The notes beneath the pieces are model-generated. The model made no database searches and was not told the DNA's origin. It saw nothing but the letters and a program-made list of their open reading frames with translations. Positions 49,610-60,961 of a stretch of DNA of 64,000 bases are shown piece after piece; position 1 is the first letter of the stretch; each line of letters starts with the position of its first letter. This stretch comes from Dryas octopetala (Eukaryota; Streptophyta; Magnoliopsida; Rosales; Rosaceae). Both the position numbers and the translations under genes were made by a program. Location of the stretch: contig OY992834.1 in assembly GCA_963921425.1 (NCBI GenBank), forward strand, positions 3,162,001 to 3,226,000, in the 5' to 3' direction.

Positions 49610-52039
49610 TCATTTCATCTCTGCCATGAACTTCTCATACTCTGCATCTGCACCATAGGTCTTCTCTGCAGAAGAAGCAGGAGGGGGAACCGGAGTATTT
49701 GTGGCCCAAGGGACATTGCCAATGCTCTGCGATTGGTCTGCAGTTGAGCCATGTACAGGTCCAGGGGGAGGATGAGGTGGTGGAACTGCATTGTAGTAAG
49801 ATGAGTAACCATATGAAGATGCAGGATAAGAATGTTGGCCATTTGGTGGCATTGCTGCTAAAGAGCTCCCATATATATTAGTCGGCATAGATTGTGTAGA
49901 GCTACTGTTTTCAGATTGCACTCCTGGAGGAGGATAACTTTGTTGGGCTTCACTTGAAGTCGGCGGCTGAGGTAGTGCACCAGGGGGACCTGTCTGCATG
50001 GATGGAGGGTACCGTGCACCGTAAGCACCCATAGGTTGGCCTTGCATGGGAGGAGGGTACATGGTTGAACCAGGAGGAGGAGGAGGAGGTGGCGGAGCAT
50101 AAGGAGCATATGGAGGGGGAACCGGGGGTCCCCATGGAACAGGAGTACCCCCATAGCTAGTAGGTGGCGCATTCCCAAGAGGACCACCTGGAGTAAATTG
50201 CTGGGATGGATAGGCACCGACAGGCTGGCTCATAATGGGGTATGTAGGCATTGCCGACGCCGGAGGTCCAGGAGGCACAGCAGGTTGTGGAGGCTTGCCA
50301 GCAACTCTGACAGCAATTGTTCGCCCCTCTAAGCGATAACCATTCATGCTTGCAATAGCATTATTAGCCATTTGAACGTCAGCATACTTCACAAAACCAT
50401 AACCTTTACTCAGGCTAGTAACACGGTCCTTAATAACTTTGGCCATCACAATATCTCCAAAAGGTGAAAACAATCGGATCAAACCATCATCGTCAAGCGT
50501 AGGTGGCAAGTATCCGATGTACAAATTTGTGTCATCATATTCCTTGATAGGCTTGACTCCGGTTGAGCCCAAGCCTGGATGAGCTGCACTGCTAGCACTC
50601 CCAGCACTGTTAACCCAAGGAGGATTGCTTCCTGTGCTGCCTGCGCCAAGAGCCAATGTAGTGGTTTGCTTAGTCACTGATTCAGGAACTGTCCCACCTA
50701 ACTCAGCCAAGAAGTTCTGATACTCATCGTCCATTTTCTTCCCAGTTGTACCCTTCACGGGGCAATCAATAGTTGGATGCCCACCATCACCGCATATCTT
50801 ACAGAGAACATCGCTCTTAAAAGTCGATGTTCGTGATGGGCATGCAAACTGTCGATGCCCCGGCTCACCACACAACCTACAATACTCCTCATCCCTGATT
50901 GTCCCATTCAAGGCCGCAAGTTCCCTAAGCTGCTGCCTCTTATGCTCATTCAACACCTCATCCACAGGCTGCAAGAGCTTCTCCACCATTCCAGCCGCAG
51001 CATCAAGAGCATCTTGTGTATCCGCCTCAACCAAAACATGCAAGTCTTCATTCTCAGAAGGGTCCGGTTTCAAATCCCTCTTCTGTTGCAACCTGCCCTC
51101 TTTCACCGACCCTTTACCCCTAATGACAATTTTTGCACCAGTTTCTTTCTCCATCCTCTTCTGGGTATTACCCCTCGGTCCAATGATCAGTCCGATAAAA
51201 TTGTAGCCCGGGTATTCTTTCATCGGTATGTAAAGCTTCTTCTGAAGCTTGGGAGGCCTGTAATCCGCCGGAGGCTTAAACGCAGGGTTCCTTTTGATAA
51301 TCTGAGCAATAATTTCCTGCCTCTCTTTGTTCAACCTCTCACGCGCACGGAACTCTCTAGTATTAATCCTAATTCCCATATTATCATATATAGGTTCCGG
51401 TGAAGGCGACCTGGCCCCTTCAGGACGATCATCTAAAGGCAAACCCGAAGACAGCATTCGACTAATCTCAAGAAGTCTACTATTCAAAGCTTGAATTTCT
51501 GGATCAAATTCAATACCTCCCATGAAATCCGGAAGCTGAATCACCGGCTTTGGTTCCTCATCGGCCCACCGCGACTTCCTCTTCCGTGTGCCGCTACCCG
51601 TCTCGCCGCCACCGCTCTGGTTGTCTGTCTCAGGCTGAGGGTCCCACCGGCTGCGGCGGCGGCGCCTGCTCGTCGTCTCCTCCTCCCCGCCCGAGCAATC
51701 CCTGTCGGTACCACTGTGGGTGTTGGTCAATCCATTCTCCGACAACAGTGGCTTTTGGATATCAGGCCTGAGAGCAATCTGCTTGTTGGCATCGGTCGAA
51801 TTAGAATTTCCATTTTCAGTAGGGGTCTGGGGATTTTGGGAGAGGTTTTGGGCATCGGAAGCTAGGGCTTGAGTGGGTGGTGGAGACGGGTCCTTGTAAT
51901 CTGAGACTAGGGTTTCTGGAGGGGGAGGAGGGGTGTGGTCGTCGGAGGCTATGTTTTCGGAAGGAGGGGCAAAAGAAGGGGGTTGAGGATCTAGGGATTC
52001 GATTGGAGGAGGGTTGGGGTTTGATTGGCGAGCTTCCAT
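49610..52039 (-). CDS. SF1: Splicing factor SF1 / branchpoint-bridging protein
   Basis: Nuclear protein that recognises the intron branch point and bridges to U2AF early in spliceosome assembly. The coding region is a single uninterrupted frame of 809 residues, close to the roughly 800 of Arabidopsis SF1. The ATG at 52039 (MEARQSNPN) was chosen because the frame upstream to 52078 has no other ATG. Order: Pro-rich N-terminus; two U2AF-ligand-like motifs, [11 protein letters not shown] (about 125-136) and [12 protein letters not shown] (about 150-162); helix-hairpin region; KH/Qua2 domain (about 265-360, [20 protein letters not shown]); two CCHC zinc knuckles ([14 protein letters not shown] and [14 protein letters not shown]); an RRM (about 504-580, NLYIGYLPP and GYGFVKYAD), a plant-specific addition; and a Pro/Tyr-rich tail. 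All key residues are present. Confidence 0.96.
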   Translation of the reverse strand: MEARQSNPNPPPIESLDPQPPSFAPPSENIASDDHTPPPPPETLVSDYKDPSPPPTQALASDAQNLSQNPQTPTENGNSNSTDANKQIALRPDIQKPLLSENGLTNTHSGTDRDCSGGEEETTSRRRRRSRWDPQPETDNQSGGGETGSGTRKRKSRWADEEPKPVIQLPDFMGGIEFDPEIQALNSRLLEISRMLSSGLPLDDRPEGARSPSPEPIYDNMGIRINTREFRARERLNKERQEIIAQIIKRNPAFKPPADYRPPKLQKKLYIPMKEYPGYNFIGLIIGPRGNTQKRMEKETGAKIVIRGKGSVKEGRLQQKRDLKPDPSENEDLHVLVEADTQDALDAAAGMVEKLLQPVDEVLNEHKRQQLRELAALNGTIRDEEYCRLCGEPGHRQFACPSRTSTFKSDVLCKICGDGGHPTIDCPVKGTTGKKMDDEYQNFLAELGGTVPESVTKQTTTLALGAGSTGSNPPWVNSAGSASSAAHPGLGSTGVKPIKEYDDTNLYIGYLPPTLDDDGLIRLFSPFGDIVMAKVIKDRVTSLSKGYGFVKYADVQMANNAIASMNGYRLEGRTIAVRVAGKPPQPAVPPGPPASAMPTYPIMSQPVGAYPSQQFTPGGPLGNAPPTSYGGTPVPWGPPVPPPYAPYAPPPPPPPPGSTMYPPPMQGQPMGAYGARYPPSMQTGPPGALPQPPTSSEAQQSYPPPGVQSENSSSTQSMPTNIYGSSLAAMPPNGQHSYPASSYGYSSYYNAVPPPHPPPGPVHGSTADQSQSIGNVPWATNTPVPPPASSAEKTYGADAEYEKFMAEMK

Positions 52040-52171
52040 GGATTGAGATTGGAGAAGCTTCGAGGTTTCGAGTGCCACAGCGAGAGTTCAGATATGCGTG
52101 CTCGAAGACGAAAGTTTAGTTTGGTAAACGAGAGCGGGACGACGCGCATCGAAGCGTTTATATGACGAAAA

Positions 52172-52216
52172 AGCCCATTGTAAATAAGAGAAAACTAATT
52201 ACCAAGGCTCAGCCCA
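52172..52216 (-). promoter_or_regulatory. Two site II motifs upstream of SF1
   Basis: TGGGCT on the gene strand at 52172-52177 and 52211-52216, 130-180 bp upstream of the ATG. Two copies are suggestive of a housekeeping promoter but the evidence is weak. Confidence 0.35.
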
Positions 52217-53405
52217 AGAAGTGAAGGACTGTTGGTGTAGTTGGTAACGGAGCGGACCAAGGTCGGCCCGGCCCGATGAATGTTGTTTCTTTTATATCAT
52301 GTAAGATGGAACTTCATTTTCTTATGTAGGTCACAATTTAACAACAATAATTAAGGCCATTTATGTTTGGCTGGAATCCAGATAAGGAATGGAAATGGAC
52401 ATTTGTTTTCCATTCCATCAAGACTTGTTGTTTGGTTAAACTTTTATGTATGGAAATGAAAACGAATTAAAGAGTTGACTGAAGTTAAATTCCGTTACAA
52501 TAGAATTACCAAGAGAGGGACGGTAATTTAGTATTTCTATCATATTTATGATATACAAATACAATTTAAACATTTGGATCTTAACGAGTTCACTTTTCAC
52601 TATTGGAGTATACATATTTTTACCATTAAATCTATTTGTATATCATACAATGTTCAGCAAAAATGCATAACAAATTATTTTCTTAAAACAGTTTAACATG
52701 TATTGTCAGATTGCTAATTTGGATAACAAGATTATGAGTTTATTATAATATGTTAATTTGTTTATAAGAGAATATTCTTCAATGCATGAGTACGTACTCT
52801 TCACATACTTATCTATACACAAAAGAGAGGGTACTATTTTTAAGTTTATTTGGTTGAAATGTAATGTTGCAGGTGCTTTGATGCTTATAGAGATGTGTTA
52901 ACTTGACTTGTGTGGGCTCTAGATGCCTCCAAACGTGCACCAACTGAGAGCATTAGTTTATTTTTAAACCAGATGAGTTTTTTAGTGTTTGACTATAATT
53001 GGTTGTGGCAAAGCACAAATGGCACACTAGCTAATATGATTCGATTTTAACTGTTATTTCATCATAATTCTTTTCAATTTATTTAAAAGAATGATGCCAA
53101 TTGCTTTTTGTGTTAAATGTTTCTGATTTCAATTATGTCAGGTTTAGATGAGCTACTCTAGAGCAAGAAATGATTAAGAGAAAAGTGAAAAAGAAATTTA
53201 CTAGATACCAATTCCAAATGAATATTATAGTTCATCATAAGCACACGAATATAAATTTTTGGACCAACAAGTTTTCAGAACCAAATCAATAATAAACCCA
53301 AGGCCAAGGTTTTTTCAATACCTAATTAGCTTTTATGGCAACCACTCTGATGAAAGAAAGAATAAACAATCAACAAATATTCGTCTGCTAATTTTCAACA
53401 ATTTT
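52217..53405. other. AT-rich spacer
   Basis: No gene seen. The stretch 52360-52480 (GGCCATTTATGTTTGGCTGG) looks like the end of a small transposon, but I could not find the other end. Confidence 0.45.
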
Positions 53406-54532
53406 TCATGCTGTGTTTCCAGCAAATTCTTTTACAGTGAAGCCAACTTTCTCAAACTTCCCTTCCTCATTGCTCTCTCTAAATTTCAAATAATCTGCAC
53501 AAAGAAATGGCTTATAAACCCTCAGATTTCCTTCTCCTACCACTTCATTTGGGGCACAAATCACTTTTTCATCTTCAAAGCACCAAAAGAAAGCCAGTGA
53601 GAATCTATTAACACATTGTTTCAAAACAACTCTGTGCTCAGATGACCTTAACTTCCCATTGCTCCATGCTTGCATCAAGTCCCCTATGTTCACCACAAGA
53701 GTTTCATCACATGGTTCTATGTCCATCCATTTCCCTTCCTTGGATCTCACTTGAAGTCCCCCGATTTCGTCTTGATAAACGATTGTTATGCAGCTCATGT
53801 CAGTGTGCATGCCAAGCCCTTCAACTTCTTGCTCTAACACAGTCTGTGGGGGTGAGTAGTTGATTATTCTCAAATAACCATGACAGTTTCTAAACTCTGA
53901 ATCAGAAAATTTCTTCACAAAGTCTTCTCCCAAGCTCATGAGTACAACTTCTGTTATTCTCTTTGATAGCTCAGTCATTTTGCTTCCATACTCTTTTAGT
54001 ATCTCACTGGAAGTAGAAACAAACCAACAAACATTTAAATACCAGAAACAAGCTCCATTCTGTTTCAAATAGCTGCCTAAGTATATATCAAATTAATACT
54101 TGTAATAAGAATAATATGATATATTTATGCTGTTTTAGTAATTGCAAGTCATATAGAATGACAATATGCTTTTTACCTGAATTCTGAACTCTGCTGATTG
54201 AGAAGAACTTTGGCTGAATTCTGTGCAGAACCAATGAAGTCCGGTCCAGACACTCGGAGACTCTCAAAGAAAGGGGAAGCAATGAAATGAGGAGTGTAAG
54301 TTTTAATTTCTGATGATGGGCCTGCCTTGAGCTTTGACTGTAGAGGAAGGCTGAACAGCTGATTTGAGAGGGAATAGATTTTCTTGTAGAGATCTTTGGA
54401 TACTCCATGATTTTTAATGTGGAAGAAACCCCATTCTTTGCAGGCTACAGAGAGGGAAGAGAGCAAAGATGAGCTTAATTTCTGTGAGATGTCAAGGACA
54501 GGAAGCTCTACAGAAGTCTTAGACTTGGACAT
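53406..54532 (-). CDS. 2-oxoglutarate/Fe(II)-dependent dioxygenase, gibberellin 20-oxidase-like
   Basis: Soluble oxidoreductase of the plant DOXC class, which oxidises small molecules using 2-oxoglutarate and O2. Two exons, 54177-54532 and 53406-54006, give 318 residues. The N-terminal DIOX_N part reads VELPVLDIS, ACKEWGFFHIKNHGVS. The catalytic part has the iron ligands His and Asp in GLGMHTDMSCIT, the distal His in RSSEHRVVLK, and the 2-oxoglutarate-binding RxS in NRFSLAFF, so it should be active. The closest families I recall are proteins named gibberellin 20-oxidase-like. It lacks the length (about 370) and the LPWKET motif of true GA 20-oxidases, so the substrate is unknown. Confidence 0.9.
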
Positions 54533-54589
54533 TATCTATTAATCTAGAAAAATAGAGTTAGTTTGTTACTTTGTTCAGTTGGGTTTAGG

Positions 54590-54597
54590 TTTATATA
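54590..54597 (-). promoter_or_regulatory. TATA box of the dioxygenase gene
   Basis: TATATAAA on the gene strand, 58-65 bp upstream of the ATG, implying a leader of about 30 nt. Confidence 0.55.
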
Positions 54598-55523
54598 GCT
54601 AGTTGGGCTTTGGTGAAGAGACAGATGCATAAATACATACATACATACATACATTAGTATATATATGCATACAGGCATTATAATTAATTGTTGAGATATG
54701 TCAGCCAAGTTGATGAATATTTCTTAGCTCTCTCTCTCTCTCCAAAAAAGAAAATCTAATGAAGCAAGTACTAGCTGATGCAGATCTGCAGCAATATGAG
54801 ACTAGGCATTAAGATGAGAATTATACAATATACAAGGGAAAATCTATGGTATAATAAAAAAGTTGAGGTATGCCAATAGTCCAGGACAAATTTACAGTTG
54901 TCAAGTATGACACATAAAAAAAAAGAGACCCAATAAGGGCTCAATGGAGTTAATACATAGGTTTGACAAACAGTTTGGGTGTTGTTGGGAGGAATAGTTT
55001 TTTGGGTTGTTTGCAGAAAGTCAATGGGGCGGGAGGGTTTGAATTTTATTAATTTCTGAGCAGATTTGGCAGCAACAGGCAGGAATGAGGGAAAATGTGC
55101 TGGTCATCTGTACTTTGTCAAATTCTGTTATGCCTATGTTTTAGAGCCTTAGTTTCTTAATGAGAAAGCTGTTGACTAGCACTTCAAGCCTCCAACATTA
55201 TGTGACTATGTCCAACAGAAACAAGCATCAGATATGAATGAGAGCTAATATTATATGCAATAAAATTCAAATGGGTTTTACATACATTCTTCTATTTGAT
55301 AAATGCTGGTAGATCTGCATCTTCTTTATGCAGTACTTGCTAGTCAAGTTTAAGGGCATTAAAATGCAAGTGTGCCCATTTTGTAAATAAGGATCTTTCT
55401 TGGGTACATTTGTAAATAATGATCTTTAAGTATACAGAAATATTTTCATATAATCTAGATTACTGATTAGTTTAGTGATCCACATTCTCAATAACCAACA
55501 TCCCTGCAATTGAATGATTAAAC
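54598..55523. other. Spacer, no gene seen
   Basis: Contains a short (CATA)n tract at 54634-54654 and a (CT)n patch near 54728. Otherwise unremarkable. Confidence 0.5.
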
Positions 55524-55765
55524 TCAAAGCTGAGCAAAACCAGACATCAAATTGAAGAGAGGGTGGTTGTCCTCCACAGGGCCACAGGCTACGATAATGG
55601 AAACCAACTCAACTTTAATGGGGTGCCAACCAGAGTCCCTAACTATCCCTAAACCCTTAAGCAAACCCCATAATTCAGCCTCTACCATTTGCCCTTTAAC
55701 CAAATCAACCAAGAAACCCTTTAACCAGTCATCATTGCTGTTGCAAAAAGATTGGACGAGATGTC
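55524..55765 (-). pseudogene. RNase H-like (RVT_3) fragment
   Basis: The minus strand reads NSNDDWLKGFLVDLVKGQMV, EAELWGLLKGLGIVRDSGW then KVELVS and DNHPLFNLMSGFAQL before a stop. This matches the RNase H-like domain found in plant non-LTR retrotransposon-derived proteins (pattern W..GF...G.....AELW.L..GL...W..G...I.VE.D). It is roughly 80 residues, about half a domain, with no start codon or flanking reverse transcriptase seen. It is probably a LINE-related relic. A small exon of a host RNase H-like gene is an alternative. Confidence 0.6.
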
Positions 55766-56344
55766 AATCACCGTGTGATTTTATGGTATGTACATAAACT
55801 CTAGATCAAAAAGATTCTTTTTTTTTTTTTTAAATCTGAATAGGTGAAAGAGATTAATAAGCAATTTTTCTCACATTTCCATGAACAAAGTTTTGGCTCA
55901 TTAGTTCTGAATTAGCAGTAATGACGTGTGTTTAGGAAATTTAAAGACATTGTTTAGGAAATTTATTCGAGACGGTTTCCTGTCATCATTGAATTGACGT
56001 GTGTTTAGGAAATTTGTTATAATTAAGAACTTAAGCTTGAAATTTAGGAAATATACATTGTTCTTATTATTGATTTTGTCTTTGCTTATTAGTTGTATGA
56101 AGAAGCGGTTGAAGTTATTTCCTTGGCTTTCTTATGATGTTAACAGAGGAATACAAAACCGCATTGTGAAATAGTGTAGTAAGTTGACAATGAGTCAATC
56201 ATAGAAGCACCACAACAAGCTTTTTCTAAGTTTACGTATACGGATGTCCTGCTGACATATACTAATATTTTGCAGACAATGACACATACCGATATTTGAG
56301 GCTCGCCGACATACACCAATATTTTCATGCATTATAGTAAAGGT
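55766..56344. other. Spacer upstream of BIOF copy 1
   Basis: No gene. It carries TTTAGGAAATTT three times between 55930 and 56005, and three loose copies of GACATA.AC.AATATTT between 56252 and 56325. The duplicated BIOF segment seems to begin near 56345, where the sequence becomes similar to that upstream of copy 2. Confidence 0.55.
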
Positions 56345-56420
56345 TGGAGCTGAAGCATTATAAGGTCGTGAATTGTTCAACTGTCCAACAACAGTCCATC
56401 TACCCCTCAAAATGGAGATG

Positions 56421-59400
56421 ATGAGGTTGTCGTGGGATTACTGGGTCGAAGAGGCTCTCGAAAAACTCAAACATCTCAAACTCCTCATCGTGTCTCTCAA
56501 TCCCATATATCTCGACATTGGGCCACAAGAAGCCCAAAAACCCATCGAGGATGAACTCGAAGTGTTGGATGAAATGCAGCCCTGGGACCGATCCTCTGTG
56601 GAAGTTCACATTTCTGAATCCACGTTTCGGAAATGGCTCAATGTCGTTCCCAGTTGCGGTAATGTTCCATTTCCCAATTGGGTTTGTAGAATTTTCTCAG
56701 TTTAAAACTTACAATTGCGTTTCTGGGATTTGTAGGAGATGAGGAAGGTACCCAGAAGTTCAAGAAGCTACTTTTATTCTCTGGGAATGATTATTTGGGC
56801 TTGGGTTCACATCCCACTGTTGGAAAAGCTGCTGCTAAGGTTCTCTTTATGAGACTACTTTCTTAAAAATAATATCTTTAACTTTAGCATGTTTTGAAAC
56901 CATGTAATAAGAGTTCATATTCAACCAGGCAGCCCAAGAACATGGAATGGGCCCAAGGGGTTCTGCTTTAATCTGTGGATATACCGATTACCATAGAAGA
57001 CTGGAGTCATGCTTGGCAGAATTAAAGAAGAAAGAGGTATAAGCTGCTTTTTAACTCTGTTTATATGATATTTACTACTGCTTTCACTTCTCTACGTGGA
57101 CTTTGTCAATCTTTGCTTGCTGTTAATTAGCCATGGTGTTAAGGGCCAATGCAGTAAACATCAGTCATTGCCCTTTTTCAATTGGGTGTGACTGTCTGAA
57201 TTTCGATTACAAAACTTAAAGTTTTTTAATTGAAACCCTTGGACATAATTGTGTGGTTTTTTGGAGGTCTAAAGCGTTTGATTCTGTTTTTCTGATTTAT
57301 TTGACTACTTTTAGGTGTTTTAGCCGAAAACTGATGCAATCTTGTTTATTTTTGTCCACTAGGATTGCCTACTTTGTCCTACAGGATTTGCAGCCAATAT
57401 GGCCTTCATGGTAGCTTTGGGAAATCTTGGCTCTCTCTTGGCTGCTGGAAATGAAAAGATTGCCATTTTTTCTGACGCACTTAACCATGCGTCCATTGTT
57501 GATGGTATTCGTCTTGCTGAACGACAAAAATCTGTAGAGATATTCATCTATAGACATTGTGACATGACTCACCTTAATGCAATGTTGTAAGTCTTAAACT
57601 TTTGTTTTAAATCTTTGTGTGCCTTTTCTTATTGGATATATACTTTATTGTGCCATAGCTTAGCAATGCATCTCTGCTTTGACAGGTCGAGTTGCACAAT
57701 GAGGAAGAAAGTTGTTGTGACTGATACGTAAGTGATTCTATATTTAAAAGCTTCTTTCTATACCATCAAGTGTGAGTTGGAATCAATTTCATCTTTTTAT
57801 AAAGTGTTTCAATTTGATTTTATCTTGTTTACTTTCTTATTACCTGCATTTGTCTTTCACTACAGCTTGTTTAGTATGGATGGAGACTTTGCACCAATGG
57901 TTGAGCTTGTGAAGCTACGCCAGGAGCATGACTTCCTGTTAGTTATTGATGATGTAAGTCCTCTTGAGTTATTGTACAGTAAAAAACTTGCGAAAGCTTT
58001 TTAAGCCTGTTCTTTGTACACATGGTACTCACTGGGGATTAATGCTGACCCTTTTCAGTAAATTCCATGGTATTACTGGAAAGCCAAAGAATGAAAAAAT
58101 AAAATTATAAGTAAAAAGGTCTGTATTTCAGATTTTCATTGTATTACTGATGAATTCTCTAGTTAAACTTGGAAATCCACCAGTCCTGTTTGATTGAATT
58201 TTTCTATATTACTGGAAAAAGTGGCTCCTGTTTTCATTTTCTTCTGATATTAGTTATATAAAGTCTTATTGTTAAAAAAAAATATATTCGTTACAAAAAG
58301 AAAATCTACTTTGATTCAGGCTCATGGAACATTTGTTTGTGGCACAAATGGCGGTGGAGTGGCTGAGGAATTCCATTGCGAAAGAGATGTTGACATATGT
58401 ATTGGCACATTGAGCAAGGCTGCAGGTTGCCATGGCGGATTCATTGCATGCAGGCAATTATTCATGCTTTCTTTTAAGTGAAATTGTGAATGTTGGGCTT
58501 ATAGTCGTAGCAAATGTAAAATGAAAATGTATGAACTATTCCTGAATTACTAAATTTGTCTGAAATGTGCTAATAAGGAGGAAAGCCTGGCAATTGGTTT
58601 TAAAGCTTAATTCTTTTGGATTGTTGGATTCTTGCATGTTTCATCTCTTTGTATGTGAAAAATTATGAAATTTAGCTGAGCCATTTTCTGATTTCAATAT
58701 AAACAGCAAAAGGTGGAAGCAACTCATACAATCAAGGGGTCGCTCTTTTATGTTTTCAACTGCTACACCGATACCAATTGCTGCTGCTACCCATGGTAAA
58801 TTATATAAATTTGTTTGTTGATGGTGGTTTTAGTTGAATGTAATCCCTTCTAAAACATGTGTCACTTTTTATTATAGAAGCTTCTCAGCCCCTCTTACTC
58901 TGGTCTGGTACTTTCTGTTGTTAACAATACTAATATAACATTGCAGCTGCTCTTATTGTGGCAAGAAAGGAAACATGGCGTAGAAGGGCAATCTGGGATC
59001 GGGTGAAAGACTTTCGTGCTCTTACTGGAATCCCCATAAATAGTCCCATAATATCTCTTATCGTAGGAAGCGAAGAGAAGGCTCTGCAAGCCAGCCAGTC
59101 CTGTTTCACTATCTCTATTTCTGTTTGTCTGATATCAAAATCATTCTACAATTGCATCTAACTTTGCTTATCATCATTGAACAGGAGTTTGTTGAAATCT
59201 GGTTTTCATGTGACACCAATCAGACCCCCAGCAGTGCCACCCAACTCATGCAGGTTTGGGCAAATCTTCATTACACTTTTTCCATTCTGCTATAGCATAT
59301 TTACAAGTTTGGGTTGGGTTGTATAGCATATTTACATGTTCACTTTGTGTTTCTCTATGCACTTTACATTTCTAGTTGCATTTTTTTTCCCAGGCTACGA

Positions 59401-59523
59401 GTGACTTTATGCGCAATGCACACAAGGGAAGATATTGAGAGGTTCACAAGTGCACTCTCCCGCTGTGTCAATTTTCAAGAAATTGGCATTCTTGGCTCAA
59501 ATGGATCATATGCAAGGCTCTAG
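56421..59523 (+). CDS. BIOF: 8-amino-7-oxononanoate (KAPA) synthase, BIOF, copy 1
   Basis: PLP enzyme that condenses pimeloyl-CoA with L-alanine to form KAPA, the first committed ring-forming step of biotin synthesis. Eleven exons: 56421-56658, 56736-56839, 56929-57036, 57363-57586, 57686-57727, 57866-57953, 58320-58453, 58707-58795, 58947-59097, 59185-59253, 59394-59523; 1,377 nt, 458 residues. Motifs: SGNDYLGLGSHP, GSALICGYTDYHRRLE, NHASIVDG, LLVIDDAHGTF (Asp for the PLP ring nitrogen) and GTLSKAAGCHGG with the PLP lysine, about Lys301. Intron 7 starts with GC instead of GT. The C-terminus ARL resembles a type 1 peroxisomal signal. Oddities against copy 2: an in-frame loss of five residues (KTPLP) at the join of exon 4 sequence SLLAAG/NEKIAIF, an extra codon at LLIVSLNPIYL, and Thr instead of Ser in VTDTLFSMD. 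ATG 56412 is an upstream alternative absent from copy 2. Confidence 0.92.
58454..58706 (+). other. GC-AG intron in BIOF copy 1
   Basis: The exon ends ATTGCATGCAG and the intron begins GCAATT. Splicing there to 58707 restores GGFIACSKRWKQLIQSRGRS, matching the family. No GT nearby keeps the frame. Copy 2 has the same GC donor at 63957. Confidence 0.8.
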
Positions 59524-59764
59524 GATTTGATTCTTTTAAATCCCATTAGTTCATAACTGTAAAAATTAAGAAGGTGTTGCAAATAACAGATAAGAATAAT
59601 GCTAGGATCCTAAATTTGTGTCCCAAATTTGGATCCAAATGATGTGGCATGCATTACAGGTTTATTACTTGTTGTGAAATAAGATTGGGCCTTTTACCAG
59701 AAAAAATAAGAGTGGGCTCATGTATGAATAAAAAAGATATTGTCCTTCAATTATGCTATTGATT
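59524..59764. other. 3' flank of BIOF copy 1 with a small palindrome
   Basis: An imperfect palindrome at 59606-59637 (GGATCCTAAATTTG and its near complement CCAAATTTGGATCC) may be the end of a small transposon. Confidence 0.45.
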
Positions 59765-59941
59765 AGGGGAGATTGCACCTAATGTGTTATGGAAGATGAA
59801 AAGCTTACTCCATCTTTACTTGTATGTTCATCTGTTTACTGACAAGTTGCGAATTGACACCCTCCAAAATCTCCAGACTCTATCAGACATACATGTTGGT
59901 AGTTGGAAAGAAACCCAACTCCACCAATTTAGTCAGTCTTA
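59765..59941 (+). pseudogene. NBS-LRR resistance gene fragment (LRR part)
   Basis: The + strand reads IAPNVLWKMKSLLHLYLY, then DKLRIDTLQNLQTLSDIHVG and SWKETQLHQFSQS before a stop. The pattern NV.WKMK.LRHLYL...L...L.NLQTL is typical of the LRR region of CC-NBS-LRR (RPP8/RPP13-like) resistance proteins. Only about 55 residues remain, without the NB-ARC domain. It was probably carried in by the rearrangement that built the BIOF array. Confidence 0.65.
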
Positions 59942-60431
59942 AACTAAATTTTAATTTCATGAGTTGGTGTTCAAAGGGATGCCAAGAAGATTCATAGATA
60001 GGCTGCAAGGGGAAGACCATCACAAAGTCCAGCATGTCCCCTCTATCATAAAGTCATAATCGTCTAATTTGCAAGCACCAGATTCATCTTTCATCTCTCC
60101 ATCTTTCCATCTTTCTGCAGGGAACTAATAAGTTAGATTGATGAACAAATTCTCTAACATTTTCATCTTTCACCAGATTCAAACAAATTTTGATTCTGTT
60201 CTGCATAGGATTCTCCCGGAACAGTTTCGATCATGTGTTCCACTCATTTGTTCTATAGCAGAAAGATTTCTCACCCTTCTTGGAGAGAAGATGAAGATAT
60301 GGAAACATTCAAACCAACAATAAGCTTCCATTCACAACTTATACCAAGCTGTGATACTGTTCACAGCAATGTTTATATATGTTAAGCTTAGTTTTGTACT
60401 GGAGTAATGTAATGAACGTTGAGCTAAGATC

Positions 60432-60961
60432 GAAAGGAAACATGGCGTAGAAGGGCAATCTGGGATCGGGTAAAAGACTTTCGTGCTCTTACCGGAATCC
60501 CCATAAGTAGTCACATAATATCTCTTAACGTAGGAACTGAAGAGAAGGTTATGCAGTATGCATGCGAGCCAGCCAGTTATGTTTCCTATCTCTGTTGCTG
60601 TTTGTCTAATATTGAAATCATTCTACATTTGCATCTAACTTTGCTTCTCTTTATTGAACAGGAGTTTGTTGAAATCTGGCTTTCATGTGAATGCAATTAG
60701 ACCCCCAGCAGTGCCACCCAACTCATGCAGGTTTGTGGCAAATCTTCATTACGTACAAGTTTGGGTTGTATGCATCTTATTGTTCACTTTGTTTCTCCAT
60801 ACACTATATATTTTCTTATATTTCTTTTCACAGGCTACGAGTGACTTCATGTGCAACGCACACACAAGGGAGGATATTGAGAGGTTCACAACTGCACTCT
60901 CCCGCTGTGTCAATTTCCAAGAAATTGGCAATGGCCCAAATGGATCATATGCCCGGATTTG
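60432..60961 (+). pseudogene. BIOF 3' fragment (last three exons)
   Basis: Homology with copy 1 starts abruptly inside exon 9 (RKETWRRRAIWDRVKDFRAL) and runs through exons 10 (about 60662-60730) and 11 (about 60834-60961) with intervening introns, ending NGSYARI then TGA. Exon 9 carries an insertion of about 11 bp near its 3' end and exon 11 has two extra bases in a CA run, so the frame is lost twice. No 5' exons are present. It is a truncated, broken duplicate of the host gene, roughly 1.44 kb downstream of the matching part of copy 1. Confidence 0.9.

Noticed and set aside
52078-52078. Upstream GTG start for SF1 giving [13 protein letters not shown]
   Set aside because: A nuclear plant gene should start at ATG; the first in-frame ATG is at 52039.
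60138-60323. 61-residue frame between the LRR scrap and the BIOF fragment
   Set aside because: There is no recognisable motif, and the region is full of duplicated gene debris.
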